A stretch of DNA of 58,532 bases from Streptomyces sp. OfavH-34-F (GCF_022347745.1 NZ_JAKRGC010000011.1:1-58532), one strand, 5' to 3'. Shown: positions 35,906-45,395, counted from the stretch's first letter. The notes: generated from the letters alone by a model not told the origin. Numbers and translations: made by a program.

Positions 35906-36763
35906 TCAGAAGAAGAGGCGGTACGTGTTCCAGCCCGAGGTGCCGATGAGCTCCTTCGCCTTGTACGGGGCGGCGGCGTCGCCGGTGCCCTGGTACAGGT
36001 ACAGCTCGCCCTTCGTGTTGCGCGCGACCAGGTCGGTGATGCCGTCCATGGTCAGGTCGCCCGCGCCGAAGAGGGTGTTGTACTGGTTCCAGCCGCTGCC
36101 GATCTTCGTACGCTTCTCGTACGGGGCCTTCTGGTCACCGGTGCCCTTGTAGAGCCACAGGACGCCGGCCTTGTCGCGGGCGACGATGTCGTTCTTGCCG
36201 TCGCCGCTCAGGTCGCCGTTGCCGGCGATCTGGGTGTAGATGTCCCAGCCGTAACCGACCTTGAGGCGCTTGGTGACGCGGCCGTCGCCGTAGCCCAGGT
36301 ACAGGTACACGTCGCCCTTGGTGTCGCGGGCGAACAGGTCACCGCCCTCGGCGCCGCCGAACTGGCCCACCGAGACGACGGTGTTGTAGATGTCCCAGCC
36401 GTAGCCGACCTTCTTGCCCGCCTCGTTGCCCTCGTAGTACCAGATGTTGCCCGAGGTGCCGAGCTGCCAGCGGCCGTCCGCGAGGTTGTCCGCGTTGTGG
36501 TCCACCTGGCCGACGAACGCGAGGCCCGTCCAGCCGCTGTCGATCTTGGTGCGCGGGGTAAGGGTGCCGTCGCCGAGCGGGGCGTAGGAGTAAGCGTTGT
36601 TGCTGCCGTCGACGCCCGAGAGGCCGAACAGGGGAGCGTCACCCACTTCGGCGGCGGAGGCGGAGGCGGCGGAGGCGCCGGTGACGACCAGGGCCGCGGT
36701 TATCGCGGCGGCGGCGAGACGGGTCACAGCCCGTCCGGGCCGACGGCCAGAGATCTTGGCCAC
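35906..36763 (-). CDS. Secreted VCBS/FG-GAP repeat protein, copy 2
   Basis: 285 residues from GTG 36763 (GGAG about ten bases upstream). Signal peptide AVTRLAAAAITAALVVTGAS, then the same repeat fold as copy 1: GQFGGAEGGDLFARDTKGDV, GNGDLSGDGKNDIVARDKAG, GAGDLTMDGITDLVARNTKG, ending GTSGWNTYRLFF. The region 36130-36290 is nearly identical at DNA level to 35070-35220 of copy 1, including synonymous positions, while the N-terminal halves differ. That points to duplication followed by gene conversion of the central repeats. Function as for copy 1; both lack any anchoring motif and should be released. Confidence 0.8.
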   Translation of the reverse strand: MAKISGRRPGRAVTRLAAAAITAALVVTGASAASASAAEVGDAPLFGLSGVDGSNNAYSYAPLGDGTLTPRTKIDSGWTGLAFVGQVDHNADNLADGRWQLGTSGNIWYYEGNEAGKKVGYGWDIYNTVVSVGQFGGAEGGDLFARDTKGDVYLYLGYGDGRVTKRLKVGYGWDIYTQIAGNGDLSGDGKNDIVARDKAGVLWLYKGTGDQKAPYEKRTKIGSGWNQYNTLFGAGDLTMDGITDLVARNTKGELYLYQGTGDAAAPYKAKELIGTSGWNTYRLFF

Positions 36764-36936
36764 GTGTGTTCTCCATCGATGGTGGGACGAGGCGTGACGC
36801 GCCGCGGGATACGGGGACACGCCACGGAATTGAGGGTGATCCTTTCACGAGTCCCTCACGTCTCCAAGGGTTTGGCGAAATGCGGCCACCACCCGTCCTT
36901 CGCCCCGATATGCGGACACCCGGGGTGAACGGCGAA

Positions 36937-36973
36937 CGCCCCGCCCGGCCGCGAAGGGCGGCGGGACGGGGCG
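36937..36973 (-). terminator. Terminator of the GH1 operon
   Basis: CGCCCCG (36937-36943) pairs with CGGGGCG (36967-36973), with further GC pairing inside, 22 bases after the beta-glucosidase stop. Confidence 0.5.
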
Positions 36974-36995
36974 CTCGTGCGGCGGCGTACCGGTG

Positions 36996-38375
36996 TCAGG
37001 CCCGGTGCGCCGCGATCAGCCGCTGGTACCAGCGGTAGCTGTCCTTCGGGGTGCGCTCCAGGGTGTCGTAGTCGACCCGGATGATCCCGAACCGCTTCGC
37101 GTACCCCAGCGCCCACTCGAAGTTGTCCAGCAGCGACCACACGTAGTAGCCGCGCACGTCGACGCCCGCGTCCATCGCGGACCGCAGCGCCGCCAGGTGC
37201 GTGCGCAGGTACTCCACCCGGTCCGCGTCCCGCACCGAGCCGTCCGGCTCCACGGTGTCGTACTCCGCCGAGCCGTTCTCCGTGATGTGCACCGGCGGCA
37301 GCGCGTCCCCGTAGGTGTCCTTCAGCGCGGTCAGCAGATCGGTGAAGGACTCCGGGACGACCGGCCAGTCCATCGCCGTGCGCCGCACGTCCGGGTACCG
37401 CGCCTCCGCGTACCGGTTGTCGGTGGCCACCCGCAGCGCCGGGTCGGGCTCGCGGTGCGGGGCGTCGGCGACCACGATCGGGCGGTAGTAGTTGATGCCC
37501 AGGAAGTCCAGCGGCTGGGAGATCAGCTCCAGGTCGCCCTCGCGCCGGAAGTCCTGCCCGGTGATCAGCTCGCCCCAGGTCTCCTCCTCGGTGGCCGGGT
37601 AGCGGCCCGCGAGGATCGGCTCCGTCCACACCAGGTTGTGCTGGGTGTCCGCGCGGACCACCGCGGCCCGGTCGGCGTCCGAGCCGGTGGCCGGCACGTT
37701 GCGGTCCAGGTTGAGCGTGATCCCCGCCTCCCGGACGCCCGCCGCGCGCAGCGCCGTCATCGCCAGGCCGTGGCCGACGAGCAGGTGGTGGGCGGCGGCC
37801 AGGGCGCCGCGCCCCTCCTGCGCGCCGGGGGCGTGCCGGCCCACGGAGTAGCCCAGGAAGGCGCTGCACCAGGGCTCGTTGAGGGTGATCCAGCGCGGCA
37901 CCCGGTCGCCCAGGTGCTCGGCGACGATCGCCGTGTACTCGCCGAACCGCTCGGCCGTCTCCCGTACCCGCCAGCCGCCCCGGTCCTCCAGGGCCTGCGG
38001 CAGGTCCCAGTGGTAGAGGGTCGCGGCCGGCTCGATGCCCGCCTCCAGCAGCTCGTCGACGAGCCGGGAGTAGAAGTCCAGGCCCTTCGGATTCACCGCG
38101 CCGGAGCCCTCCGGCAGGATGCGGGACCAGGCGATGGAGAAGCGGTACGAGTCGACGCCGAGATCGCGCAGCAGCGCCACGTCCTCGCGGTAGCGGTGGT
38201 AGTGGTTGCAGGCCACGTCGCCCGTGTCGCCGCCGTCCGTGCGGCCGGGCGTGTGGCTGTAGGTGTCCCAGATGGACGGCCCGCGGCCGTCCTCCCGCGC
38301 GGCGCCCTCGATCTGGTACGAGGCCGTGGCCGCGCCGAAGACGAATCCGGGCGGAAAGGTCGGGAACTCAGTCAT
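36996..38375 (-). CDS. GH1 beta-glucosidase
   Basis: 459 residues, the normal GH1 length. FVFGAATASYQIEGA and DVACNHYHRYREDVALLRDL open the barrel; WITLNEPWCSAFLGY holds the acid/base Glu and HITENGSAEYD the nucleophile Glu; YYVWSLLDNFEWALGYAKRF is the conserved aglycone-side end. No signal peptide, so it acts in the cytoplasm on imported oligosaccharides, removing beta-linked glucose (or xylose/galactose) from the non-reducing end. It is the last gene of the ABC-importer operon, eight bases after the permease stop. With the divergent GH31 alpha-xylosidase, it suggests xyloglucan-derived substrates. Confidence 0.93.
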   Translation of the reverse strand: MTEFPTFPPGFVFGAATASYQIEGAAREDGRGPSIWDTYSHTPGRTDGGDTGDVACNHYHRYREDVALLRDLGVDSYRFSIAWSRILPEGSGAVNPKGLDFYSRLVDELLEAGIEPAATLYHWDLPQALEDRGGWRVRETAERFGEYTAIVAEHLGDRVPRWITLNEPWCSAFLGYSVGRHAPGAQEGRGALAAAHHLLVGHGLAMTALRAAGVREAGITLNLDRNVPATGSDADRAAVVRADTQHNLVWTEPILAGRYPATEEETWGELITGQDFRREGDLELISQPLDFLGINYYRPIVVADAPHREPDPALRVATDNRYAEARYPDVRRTAMDWPVVPESFTDLLTALKDTYGDALPPVHITENGSAEYDTVEPDGSVRDADRVEYLRTHLAALRSAMDAGVDVRGYYVWSLLDNFEWALGYAKRFGIIRVDYDTLERTPKDSYRWYQRLIAAHRA

Positions 38376-38383
38376 GGCTGCCT

Positions 38384-39238
38384 TTACTTGACCGAGCCGC
38401 CGGTGATCCCGGCGGCGATGTACTTCTGCGAGAGCACGAGCAGGACGGCCGCGGGGACGGCGGACAGCACGGAGGCGGCCATCACCGAACCCCAGTCGCC
38501 GACGTGCGCGCCGATGTACTGGTAGATGCCGAGCGTGATCGGCTTGACGTCGTCCGTGGTGTTCAGCGTCAGCGCGAACATGAAGTCGCTCCACGCGTAC
38601 AGGAAGGCGAACAGTCCGGCCGTGATGAGCGAGTTGCGGCTCATCGGGAGCACGACCCGGACGAAGGTGCGCAGCCGGCCCGCCCCGTCCACCTCGGCGG
38701 CCTCGATCACCTCGCGGGGGATGGCGACCATGAAGGACCGCATGAGGACGATCGCGAACGGGATGCCCAGCGAGGCGTCGGCCAGCATCAGCCCGGCGTA
38801 CGAGTTGACCAGGCCCAGGTCCACGTACGCGCTGTACAGGGCGTTGGCGATGACGATGCCCGGCACCATCTGGGTGATCAGGGTGCCGAAGACGACGGTC
38901 TTGGTGCCCCGGAGCTTGAACTGCGCCAGCCCGTACGCGGCGGGCGCCGAGATCGCCAGGCAGATGGCGACCGCGCCGAGCGCCACCGCCAGCGAGGTCA
39001 GCAGGTTGCCGCCCTGGTCGGTGAGCGCCGAGCGGAAGCCCGACAGGTCCAGGCCGTGCGGGACGGGATCGACCTCCAGCAGCCCGGAGTCGGGCTGGAG
39101 CGCGGTGTTCACCATCCAGTACAGCGGGAACAGCATCACGCCCAGCACCAGGAGGCCGAAGACCGTGGCGCCCCAGCGGCGCTTGGGCCGGCCGGTCGGA
39201 CGCGTGGGTGCGGCGGGGGTACGCACGGTGCTCGCCAT
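38384..39238 (-). CDS. Sugar ABC transporter permease, MalG type (CUT1)
   Basis: 284 residues from ATG 39238, which has GAGGGGA about ten bases upstream; GTG 39247, overlapping the previous stop, is possible but sits only two bases from that site. Six membrane segments are visible (TVFGLLVLGVMLFPLYWMVN first), with the EAA loop as REVIEAAEVDGAGRLRTFVR and a downstream VVLP, the contact for the ATPase. C-terminal SQKYIAAGITGGSVK is typical of MalG-type subunits. Partner of the MalF-type permease in the next gene. Confidence 0.9.
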   Translation of the reverse strand: MASTVRTPAAPTRPTGRPKRRWGATVFGLLVLGVMLFPLYWMVNTALQPDSGLLEVDPVPHGLDLSGFRSALTDQGGNLLTSLAVALGAVAICLAISAPAAYGLAQFKLRGTKTVVFGTLITQMVPGIVIANALYSAYVDLGLVNSYAGLMLADASLGIPFAIVLMRSFMVAIPREVIEAAEVDGAGRLRTFVRVVLPMSRNSLITAGLFAFLYAWSDFMFALTLNTTDDVKPITLGIYQYIGAHVGDWGSVMAASVLSAVPAAVLLVLSQKYIAAGITGGSVK

Positions 39239-39243
39239 GCCGG

Positions 39244-40203
39244 TCACTTCCCCTCGTTGCGGTTGGCCCGCAGGTAGAACACCGCGAAGACGGCGGAGAT
39301 CAGGATCAGGATGTTGCCGACCACGGCACCGGCCCCGAAGTCCAGCTGGACGAAGGAGTTCTGGTACGTGAGGGTGCCGAGGGTCTGGGTGGAGTCGGCG
39401 GGTCCGCCGTCGGTGAGCGCGAGGATCAGGTCGAGGATCTTCACCGTGGACATGAAGCCGAGCACCAGCACCACCGTGATCACCGGCCGCAGCATCGGCA
39501 GCGTGATCGAGCGGAAGGTGCGCCAGGCGGACGCGCCGTCCAGCGCGGCGGCCTCGTACAGCTCCTTGGGGACCTCCTGGAGGCCGCCGTAGAGGATCAC
39601 CATGTTGAACGGGATGCCGATCCAGATGTTCACCAGGATCACCGAGGTGAGCGCCATGCTCGTGCTGGTCAGCCAGGGGGTGTCACCGCCGAGGCCGATC
39701 GTGCCCAGGAACGAGTTGAGGACGCCGGTGTCCTGGTCGAGGATGCGCCGCCAGACGACACCGGAGACCACCATCGGCACCAGCCACGGCAGCAGGATCA
39801 GCGACCGCAGCACCCCGTTGAGCGGGAAGCGCCGGTTGAAGAACACCGCCAGGGCCAGGCCGATGCCGAACTGTCCGATCAGCGAGCCGATGGTGAACAG
39901 GATGGTGTGCCACAGGGCCTTCCCGAACAGCTCGTCGTTGAAGACCTTGCTCCAGTTGTCCGTCCCGTTGAACGGGGACTCGCCCGTGAAGAACGTGGAC
40001 GGCGAGTAGTCCTGGAAGCTCATCACGATGTTCCGGACGAGCGGATAGCCGAAGAACAGCGCCATGAAGATCACGGCGGGGGCGATGAAGCCCCACTGGG
40101 CGAGCCGCCTGCGGCGGCGGATGCGGGCGGGGTTCGGCGGCTTCGCGGCCTTCTGCACGGCGGGCGCCGGGCCCGCGGTCGCGGAAGCGGTGGGGGTCGA
40201 CAT
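39244..40203 (-). CDS. Sugar ABC transporter permease, MalF type (CUT1)
   Basis: 319 residues from ATG 40203. After a cytoplasmic basic stretch (RIRRRRRLAQ), six membrane segments follow, beginning WGFIAPAVIFMALFFGYPLV. The EAA motif reads KELYEAAALDGASAWRTFRS-ITLP. LALTDGGPADSTQTLGTLTY and the terminal LRANRNEGK are usual for the subfamily. No ATPase gene accompanies the operon, so a shared MsiK-type ATPase is expected. Confidence 0.9.
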   Translation of the reverse strand: MSTPTASATAGPAPAVQKAAKPPNPARIRRRRRLAQWGFIAPAVIFMALFFGYPLVRNIVMSFQDYSPSTFFTGESPFNGTDNWSKVFNDELFGKALWHTILFTIGSLIGQFGIGLALAVFFNRRFPLNGVLRSLILLPWLVPMVVSGVVWRRILDQDTGVLNSFLGTIGLGGDTPWLTSTSMALTSVILVNIWIGIPFNMVILYGGLQEVPKELYEAAALDGASAWRTFRSITLPMLRPVITVVLVLGFMSTVKILDLILALTDGGPADSTQTLGTLTYQNSFVQLDFGAGAVVGNILILISAVFAVFYLRANRNEGK

Positions 40204-40215
40204 GGTTCGGATACC

Positions 40216-41445
40216 TCAGTTCCCGCTCGTCGCGCGCTTCTGGGCCCGGGTGAGGGCGGCCTCGCTCGACTCGCCGGTCAGGGCGGACTGGAACGCGCTC
40301 TGCAGCGCGAGGGAGACGGACGACCAGCGCGCGCCGAGCTTGGCGGTGCGCGACCGGGCCGTGGCGACCTGGTCGGCCAGGGCGTCCAGCTCCGGGACCT
40401 TCGTCCGCCACACGGCGGCGGCCTTCGCGTTGGCCGGGACCATCCAGCTGTTCAGCGCGTAGGTGATCTGCTCCTGCTCGCCGGACATGCAGCCGATGAT
40501 CTCGGCGGCCTTCTTCTCGCGCTTCTCGTCGCCCGTGTTGGGCACGGTGAGCACGCCGCCGCCCAGCGGGCCCACCGAGTCGTCGCCGGCCTTCGGGACC
40601 GGGATCTCGGCGATGCCCCAGTTCAGCCCCTTCTTGGAGTTCAGGGTCTCGACCTGCCAGGGGCCGTTGATCATCATTGCGGCGTTGCCGGCCATGAACT
40701 GGTCGTTCACGTCGGCCTGGGTCCAGTTCACCGTCGACTTGGACAGCGATCCGTCCGCCAGCAGGCTCTTCCAGTAGTCCAGCGCCCCGACGACCTCGGG
40801 GCTGTTCAGCTCGGTCTCGTCGCCGCCGTTGGACCACATGAAGGGGGTGAACTGGAAGACGCCGTCCTCGGCGCCGCCCGCGCTGAGCGCGATGCCGTAC
40901 TGCCGGCCGTGGGTGAGCTTCTTCGCGGTCTCCCGCATCTCGTCCCAGGTGGTGGGGGCCTTCAGCCCGGCCTTGTCGAGCGTGTCCTTGTTGTAGAAGA
41001 GGGCCAGCGTGTTCACGGTGCGCGCGGCCCCGTAGTAGGTGCCCTCGTAGGAGCCGAAGTCCACGATGCCCCCGGGGATGTCCTTCGTGCTCAGCCCGAG
41101 GTCCTTCAGCGGGATCAGCCCGCCGGCCTCGGCGAACGTCGGCATCTCGGAGGCGTCCAGCTGGAGGACGTCCGGCAGTGACTTGGACGACGCCATCCGC
41201 AGGGCCTTGGTCATCACCTGCGAGGCCGGAACGCTCTGCTGCTCGATGGTCACTCCGAGCCGCTCGCTGCACCGGGCCAGCGTCTGGGCGTCCCAGCGGT
41301 GGTAGGACTCGTCGGTCGACGAGTTCAGAACGGTGTAGACGTCCGGATCCCGCTGCTGGCCGCAGCCCGTCAGGACCACACCGCCGATCAGCGCGGACAC
41401 GACGGTGAGCGGGACGGCGACCCGAGGGGTGAAGCGGTTCGACAT
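40216..41445 (-). CDS. Sugar-binding lipoprotein of the ABC importer (CUT1)
   Basis: 409 residues. A lipoprotein signal (VPLTVVSALIGGVVLTGC, lipobox LTGC) anchors it outside the membrane. The mature part is a family-1 extracellular binding protein: MPTFAEAGGLIPLKDLGL, RTVNTLALFYNKDTLDKAGL, PTTWDEMRETAKKLTHGRQY, QFMAGNAAMMINGPWQVETL. The ligand is inferred as a plant-wall oligosaccharide from the linked GH1 and GH31 enzymes. It is the first gene of the four-gene minus-strand operon and faces the GH31 gene across a 266-base region with a LacI-type palindrome. Confidence 0.9.
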   Translation of the reverse strand: MSNRFTPRVAVPLTVVSALIGGVVLTGCGQQRDPDVYTVLNSSTDESYHRWDAQTLARCSERLGVTIEQQSVPASQVMTKALRMASSKSLPDVLQLDASEMPTFAEAGGLIPLKDLGLSTKDIPGGIVDFGSYEGTYYGAARTVNTLALFYNKDTLDKAGLKAPTTWDEMRETAKKLTHGRQYGIALSAGGAEDGVFQFTPFMWSNGGDETELNSPEVVGALDYWKSLLADGSLSKSTVNWTQADVNDQFMAGNAAMMINGPWQVETLNSKKGLNWGIAEIPVPKAGDDSVGPLGGGVLTVPNTGDEKREKKAAEIIGCMSGEQEQITYALNSWMVPANAKAAAVWRTKVPELDALADQVATARSRTAKLGARWSSVSLALQSAFQSALTGESSEAALTRAQKRATSGN

Positions 41446-41644
41446 TCTGCTGCCTCTTGTCGGCGGGGCCCGGACGGCTGCGCTGCCGTCCGACCGATTT
41501 GTTTGCTGCCAGTACTAATACGTCATGTGGCCCGGCGTTTCTAGACCGTCCTGGTGACGCGCACGTCACACTGGGGCAACATGCCCGCTCAGAGGGGGTC
41601 TCCCGCCCCGCGATCAGGCGGATTCGTAGGTTCCGCAAGGCAAA

Positions 41645-41658
41645 TCGAAGCGCTTCGA
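41645..41658. promoter_or_regulatory. LacI-type operator between the ABC operon and the GH31 gene
   Basis: TCGAAGCGCTTCGA is a perfect 14-base palindrome with the central CG-rich half-sites typical of LacI-family operators. It lies 54 bases before the GH31 start and could repress both divergent units. No LacI gene is encoded in this window. Confidence 0.6.
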
Positions 41659-41711
41659 AAACCATTTGTTTTGTGTACGATCAAATCAGGACCCACAGGA
41701 ACGGACCCCCC

Positions 41712-43964
41712 ATGAAGTTCACCGACGGCTTCTGGCAGATGCGAGACGGTGTCCACGCCTCGTACGCCACCGAACTCCGCGACCTCCGCCTCGGCACCGA
41801 CCGTCTCACCGCGTACGCCGCGGTCCAGCGCGTGACACGGCGCGGGGACACCCTGAACGCGCCGCTGATCACCGTGGAGGCCCACGCCCCCGCCGAGGGC
41901 GTCATCGGCGTCCGGATCACCCATCTGGCGGGCCGGCGCCACCCCGGCCCGGACTTCGCGCTGCCCGGCGCCGCCGGGGACGCCTCCGCCGTCACCCGCG
42001 AGAGCGACGGCGCCGCCGAGCTGACCAGCGGTCCCCTCACCCTCCGGCTGCCGACCTCCGGCGCCTTCGGCCTGGAGTTCCGCGACGCGGACGGCCGGAC
42101 GCTCACCTCCGCCGGGCGCAAGGGGACCGCCTTCGCCTCCACCGGCGACGGCGCCCACCACGTGTTCGCCCAGCTCGCGCTCGGCGTCGGGGAGAACGTC
42201 TACGGCCTCGGCGAGCGGTTCACCCCGTACGTCAAGAACGGCCAGGCCGTCGACATGTGGCAGGCGGACGGCGGCACCAGCAGCGAGCAGGCGTACAAGA
42301 ACGTGCCGTTCTACCTGTCCTCGCGCGGCTACGGCGTCTTCGTCAACCACCCCGGCAAGGTCTCCTTCGAGGTCGGCTCCGAAGCGGTGGGCCAGGTCCA
42401 GTTCAGCGTCGAGGACCAGACCCTGGAGTACTACGTCGTCGCCGGGCCCACCCCCAAGGAGGTGCTGGCCCGCTACACCGCGCTCACCGGCCGCCCGGCC
42501 CTGCCCCCGGCCTGGTCCTTCGGCCTCTGGCTCACCACCTCGTTCACCACCTCCTACGACGAGGCCACCGTCACCTCGTTCGTGGACGGCATGGCCGAGC
42601 GCGGCATCCCGCTCTCCGTCTTCCACTTCGACTGCTTCTGGATGCGCGAGTACCAGTGGTGCGACTTCGAGTGGGACGCCGACGTCTTCCCCGACCCGGA
42701 GGGCATGATCGCCCGGCTCAAGGACAAGGGCCTGCGGATCTGCGTCTGGATCAACCCGTACATCGCGCAGAAGAGCCCCCTGTACGAGGAGGGCGCGGCC
42801 CGCGGCTACTTCGTCCGCACCCCCGGGGGCGACGTCTGGCAGTGGGACAAGTGGCAGGCCGGCATGGCCCTGGTGGACTTCACCAACCCCGAGGCCACCG
42901 CCTGGTACCAGGGCAAGCTGCGCACCCTGCTCGGCCAGGGCGTGGACGGCTTCAAGACCGACTTCGGCGAGCGCATCCCCACCGACGTCGTCTGGCACGA
43001 CGGCTCCGACCCGGAGCGCATGCACAACTACTACACGCACCTGTACAACAAGGCCGTCTTCGAACTCCTGGAGGAGGAGCGCGGCCGGGGCGAGGCGGTC
43101 CTGTTCGCCCGCTCCGCCACGGCCGGCGGCCAGCAGTTCCCCGTGCACTGGGGCGGTGACTGCTGGTCCTCCTTCGAGGCGATGGCGGAGTCCCTGCGCG
43201 GCGGCCTGTCCCTCTCGCTCTCCGGCTTCGGCTTCTGGAGCCACGACATCGGCGGCTTCGAGGGCACCCCCGACCCGGCCGTCTTCAAGCGCTGGCTCGC
43301 CTTCGGCCTGCTCTCCTCGCACAGCCGGCTGCACGGCTCCTCGTCGTACCGCGTGCCGTGGGAGTTCGGCGACGAGGCGGTCGAGGTCGCCCGCCGCTTC
43401 ACGGAGCTGAAGCACCGCCTGATGCCCTACCTGTACGGGGCGGCCGTCGAGGCCCACCGCACCGGCGTCCCGGTCATGCGGCCCATGCTCCTGGAGTTCC
43501 CGGACGACCCGGCCGCCCGCACCGCCGACCGGCAGTACATGCTGGGCCCGGACCTGCTGGTCGCCCCGGTCTTCAGCGAGGACGGCGAGGTCGAGTACTA
43601 CGTCCCCGAGGGCACCTGGACCCACCTGCTGACCGGCGAGACCGTGACCGGCCCGGCCTGGCACCGGGACACCTACGGCTTCGACAGCCTCCCGCTGCTC
43701 GTCCGGCCCGGCGCGGTCCTCCCGCTCGGCGCGGACACCTCACGCCCCGACGGTGACTGGACGGACCACCTCGAACTGCGCGCGTACGCCCCCGAGGGCA
43801 CCGGCGACTTCACCCGCACGGTGACCGTCCCGGACCTCACCGGCGCCCCCGCCGCCACCTACCGGGTGACCCACCAGGACGGCACGCTCCACGTGTCGGC
43901 GGACACGGACCGGCCCCACCGGGCGGTGACCGTCACGCCCGGCGCTCCCTCTCCCGCGATCTGA
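41712..43964 (+). CDS. yicI: GH31 alpha-xylosidase (YicI type)
   Basis: 750 residues from ATG 41712. The N-terminal beta domain includes GLGERFTPYVKNGQAVDMWQ, and WLTTSFTTSYDEATVTSFVD is the YicI-type barrel start. The nucleophile is Asp417 in FKTDFGERIP and the acid/base Asp483 in WGGDCWSSF, each one residue off from the E. coli YicI numbering. FHFDCFWMREYQWCDFEWD is the alpha-xylosidase-specific substrate loop, which distinguishes it from alpha-glucosidases. No signal peptide. It removes alpha-1,6-xylose from xyloglucan oligosaccharides such as isoprimeverose, after which the GH1 enzyme can act. Its 3' end overlaps the convergent hydrolase gene by 32 bases. Confidence 0.92.
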   Translation: MKFTDGFWQMRDGVHASYATELRDLRLGTDRLTAYAAVQRVTRRGDTLNAPLITVEAHAPAEGVIGVRITHLAGRRHPGPDFALPGAAGDASAVTRESDGAAELTSGPLTLRLPTSGAFGLEFRDADGRTLTSAGRKGTAFASTGDGAHHVFAQLALGVGENVYGLGERFTPYVKNGQAVDMWQADGGTSSEQAYKNVPFYLSSRGYGVFVNHPGKVSFEVGSEAVGQVQFSVEDQTLEYYVVAGPTPKEVLARYTALTGRPALPPAWSFGLWLTTSFTTSYDEATVTSFVDGMAERGIPLSVFHFDCFWMREYQWCDFEWDADVFPDPEGMIARLKDKGLRICVWINPYIAQKSPLYEEGAARGYFVRTPGGDVWQWDKWQAGMALVDFTNPEATAWYQGKLRTLLGQGVDGFKTDFGERIPTDVVWHDGSDPERMHNYYTHLYNKAVFELLEEERGRGEAVLFARSATAGGQQFPVHWGGDCWSSFEAMAESLRGGLSLSLSGFGFWSHDIGGFEGTPDPAVFKRWLAFGLLSSHSRLHGSSSYRVPWEFGDEAVEVARRFTELKHRLMPYLYGAAVEAHRTGVPVMRPMLLEFPDDPAARTADRQYMLGPDLLVAPVFSEDGEVEYYVPEGTWTHLLTGETVTGPAWHRDTYGFDSLPLLVRPGAVLPLGADTSRPDGDWTDHLELRAYAPEGTGDFTRTVTVPDLTGAPAATYRVTHQDGTLHVSADTDRPHRAVTVTPGAPSPAI

Positions 43965-45105
43965 CCCACGCGGTGAACGCCTCGACCGCGTCCACCACCG
44001 CTTCGAACCGCAGCGAGTGGTACAGGTCGAAGGCGTGGTGGCCGCCCCGCAGCTCGGCGTACACGACCGGGTTCGCGGAGGCGGCCCGCAGCCCGTCGGT
44101 CACCTCCCGGATGCCGGCCACCGGCACCAGCGGGTCCAGATCGCCGTGCGCGACGAACATCGGGGGCGCGTCCGGCCGGGCGTGGCCCAGCGGCGACGAC
44201 TCGGGGCCCTGGTCCCAGTACGAGCCCAGGAAGCCGTTGAGGACGACGACCCCGCTGACCGAGGTGTCGGCGTCCTCGAAGCCCGGCTGGAACGCGGGGT
44301 CGCCGGCGGTCAGCGCGGCGATCGCGGCCATGTGGCCGCCCGCCGAACTGCCCGCGACGAACACGGTCGAGGCGTCCGCCCCGTAGACGTGGGCGTGCTC
44401 CCGCGCCCACGCGATCACCCGCTTCAGATCGATCATGTGCTCCGGGTGCCGGACCTGCGGCTTCAGCCGGTAGTTGGCGCTGATGGTGACCCAGCCCCGG
44501 CTCGCCAGCCGGTGCAGCAGCGGCAGCGACTGGCTGTTCTTGTGGCCCCCGCTGTAGTGGCCGCCGTGCATGTGGATCAGCACCGGCCCGCCCCGCGGCC
44601 GGGCGCGGTGGTGGTACACGTCCAGCAGCTGGCGCCGCCCCGCGTCCCCGTACGACAGGTTGCCCACCCGCCGCACGCCGGGGTGGCGGCGCAGGATCGG
44701 CAGGAACACGATCCGCGGCCACGGCGGCCGGTGGCGCAGCCCCCGGGCGAGGTCCGCGTCGATCGAGGCGCGCCACCCCTCGCCCAGTTCCGCCGTCATC
44801 GCCCGCTCGATCCGCGCCCGCTCGCCCCCGGCGCGGTGGGCGACGACCGCGAGGCCGGGCACGGTCGCGGCGGCCAGCGCGACGATCGCCCAGGCGCCCG
44901 GCGAGTCCCGGACGTCGTCCTGGGCGAAGGCCATCGCCGTGGGGACCAGCAGCATCCAGAAGAAGACGGCGAACGGCAGCTCGTTGGCGGCGAGGCCGAA
45001 GAAGTAGGCCGGGCGGCCCAGCGGACGCTCCCAAGGCACCGGCCACAGCGCGCACAGCGTTCCGATCGCTGCGACGGCGACGGGGATCAGATATCCGACG
45101 GGCAC
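43933..45105 (-). CDS. Membrane-anchored alpha/beta hydrolase (HSL-type esterase)
   Basis: 390 residues from GTG 45105, with AGGGAGG just upstream; the frame to 45216 has no such signal. Three N-terminal membrane segments (VGYLIPVAVAAIGTLCALWP, PFAVFFWMLLVPTAMAF, AWAIVALAAATVPGLAVVA) precede a hormone-sensitive-lipase-type domain: oxyanion loop HMHGGHYSGG, nucleophile elbow AGSSAGGHMA, acid Asp in HGDLDPLVPV, and His in RGGHHAFDLY. It probably hydrolyses short-chain esters at the membrane; substrate unknown. Convergent with the GH31 gene. Confidence 0.88.
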   Translation of the reverse strand: MPVGYLIPVAVAAIGTLCALWPVPWERPLGRPAYFFGLAANELPFAVFFWMLLVPTAMAFAQDDVRDSPGAWAIVALAAATVPGLAVVAHRAGGERARIERAMTAELGEGWRASIDADLARGLRHRPPWPRIVFLPILRRHPGVRRVGNLSYGDAGRRQLLDVYHHRARPRGGPVLIHMHGGHYSGGHKNSQSLPLLHRLASRGWVTISANYRLKPQVRHPEHMIDLKRVIAWAREHAHVYGADASTVFVAGSSAGGHMAAIAALTAGDPAFQPGFEDADTSVSGVVVLNGFLGSYWDQGPESSPLGHARPDAPPMFVAHGDLDPLVPVAGIREVTDGLRAASANPVVYAELRGGHHAFDLYHSLRFEAVVDAVEAFTAWVRSRERERRA

Positions 45106-45395
45106 GGCACCTCCCTGGGACGGCAGCCGGCACTGCCTGCGGACGCGCCCCCGGCGGAGGGCGGCGCCCACCAGTGTTCCGCCGCCCGCCCGGGGCATCA
45201 ACGACGTTCTCGGCAACGTCCGTTGACTCCGGACCGAAGAATTTGGGGGCCGCGCGCGTAGGGCCTGTCCGGCGGATCAGGGCCGGGTAGGGCGCGCCCG
45301 CGCCGCGCGCCCGGCCCGGAGTGGGATCGTGAGGCGGCGGGCGCGCACCCCGCGCGGCGCGAGCGGTTACGGCACTGAGAGCGGACGGCCTTCAC

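Noticed and set aside
45260..45290. GGGCCTGTCCGGCGGATCA-type element upstream of the histidine phosphatase as a new regulatory motif
   Set aside because: I recall this as a common intergenic repeat in Streptomyces genomes; nothing ties it to this gene.
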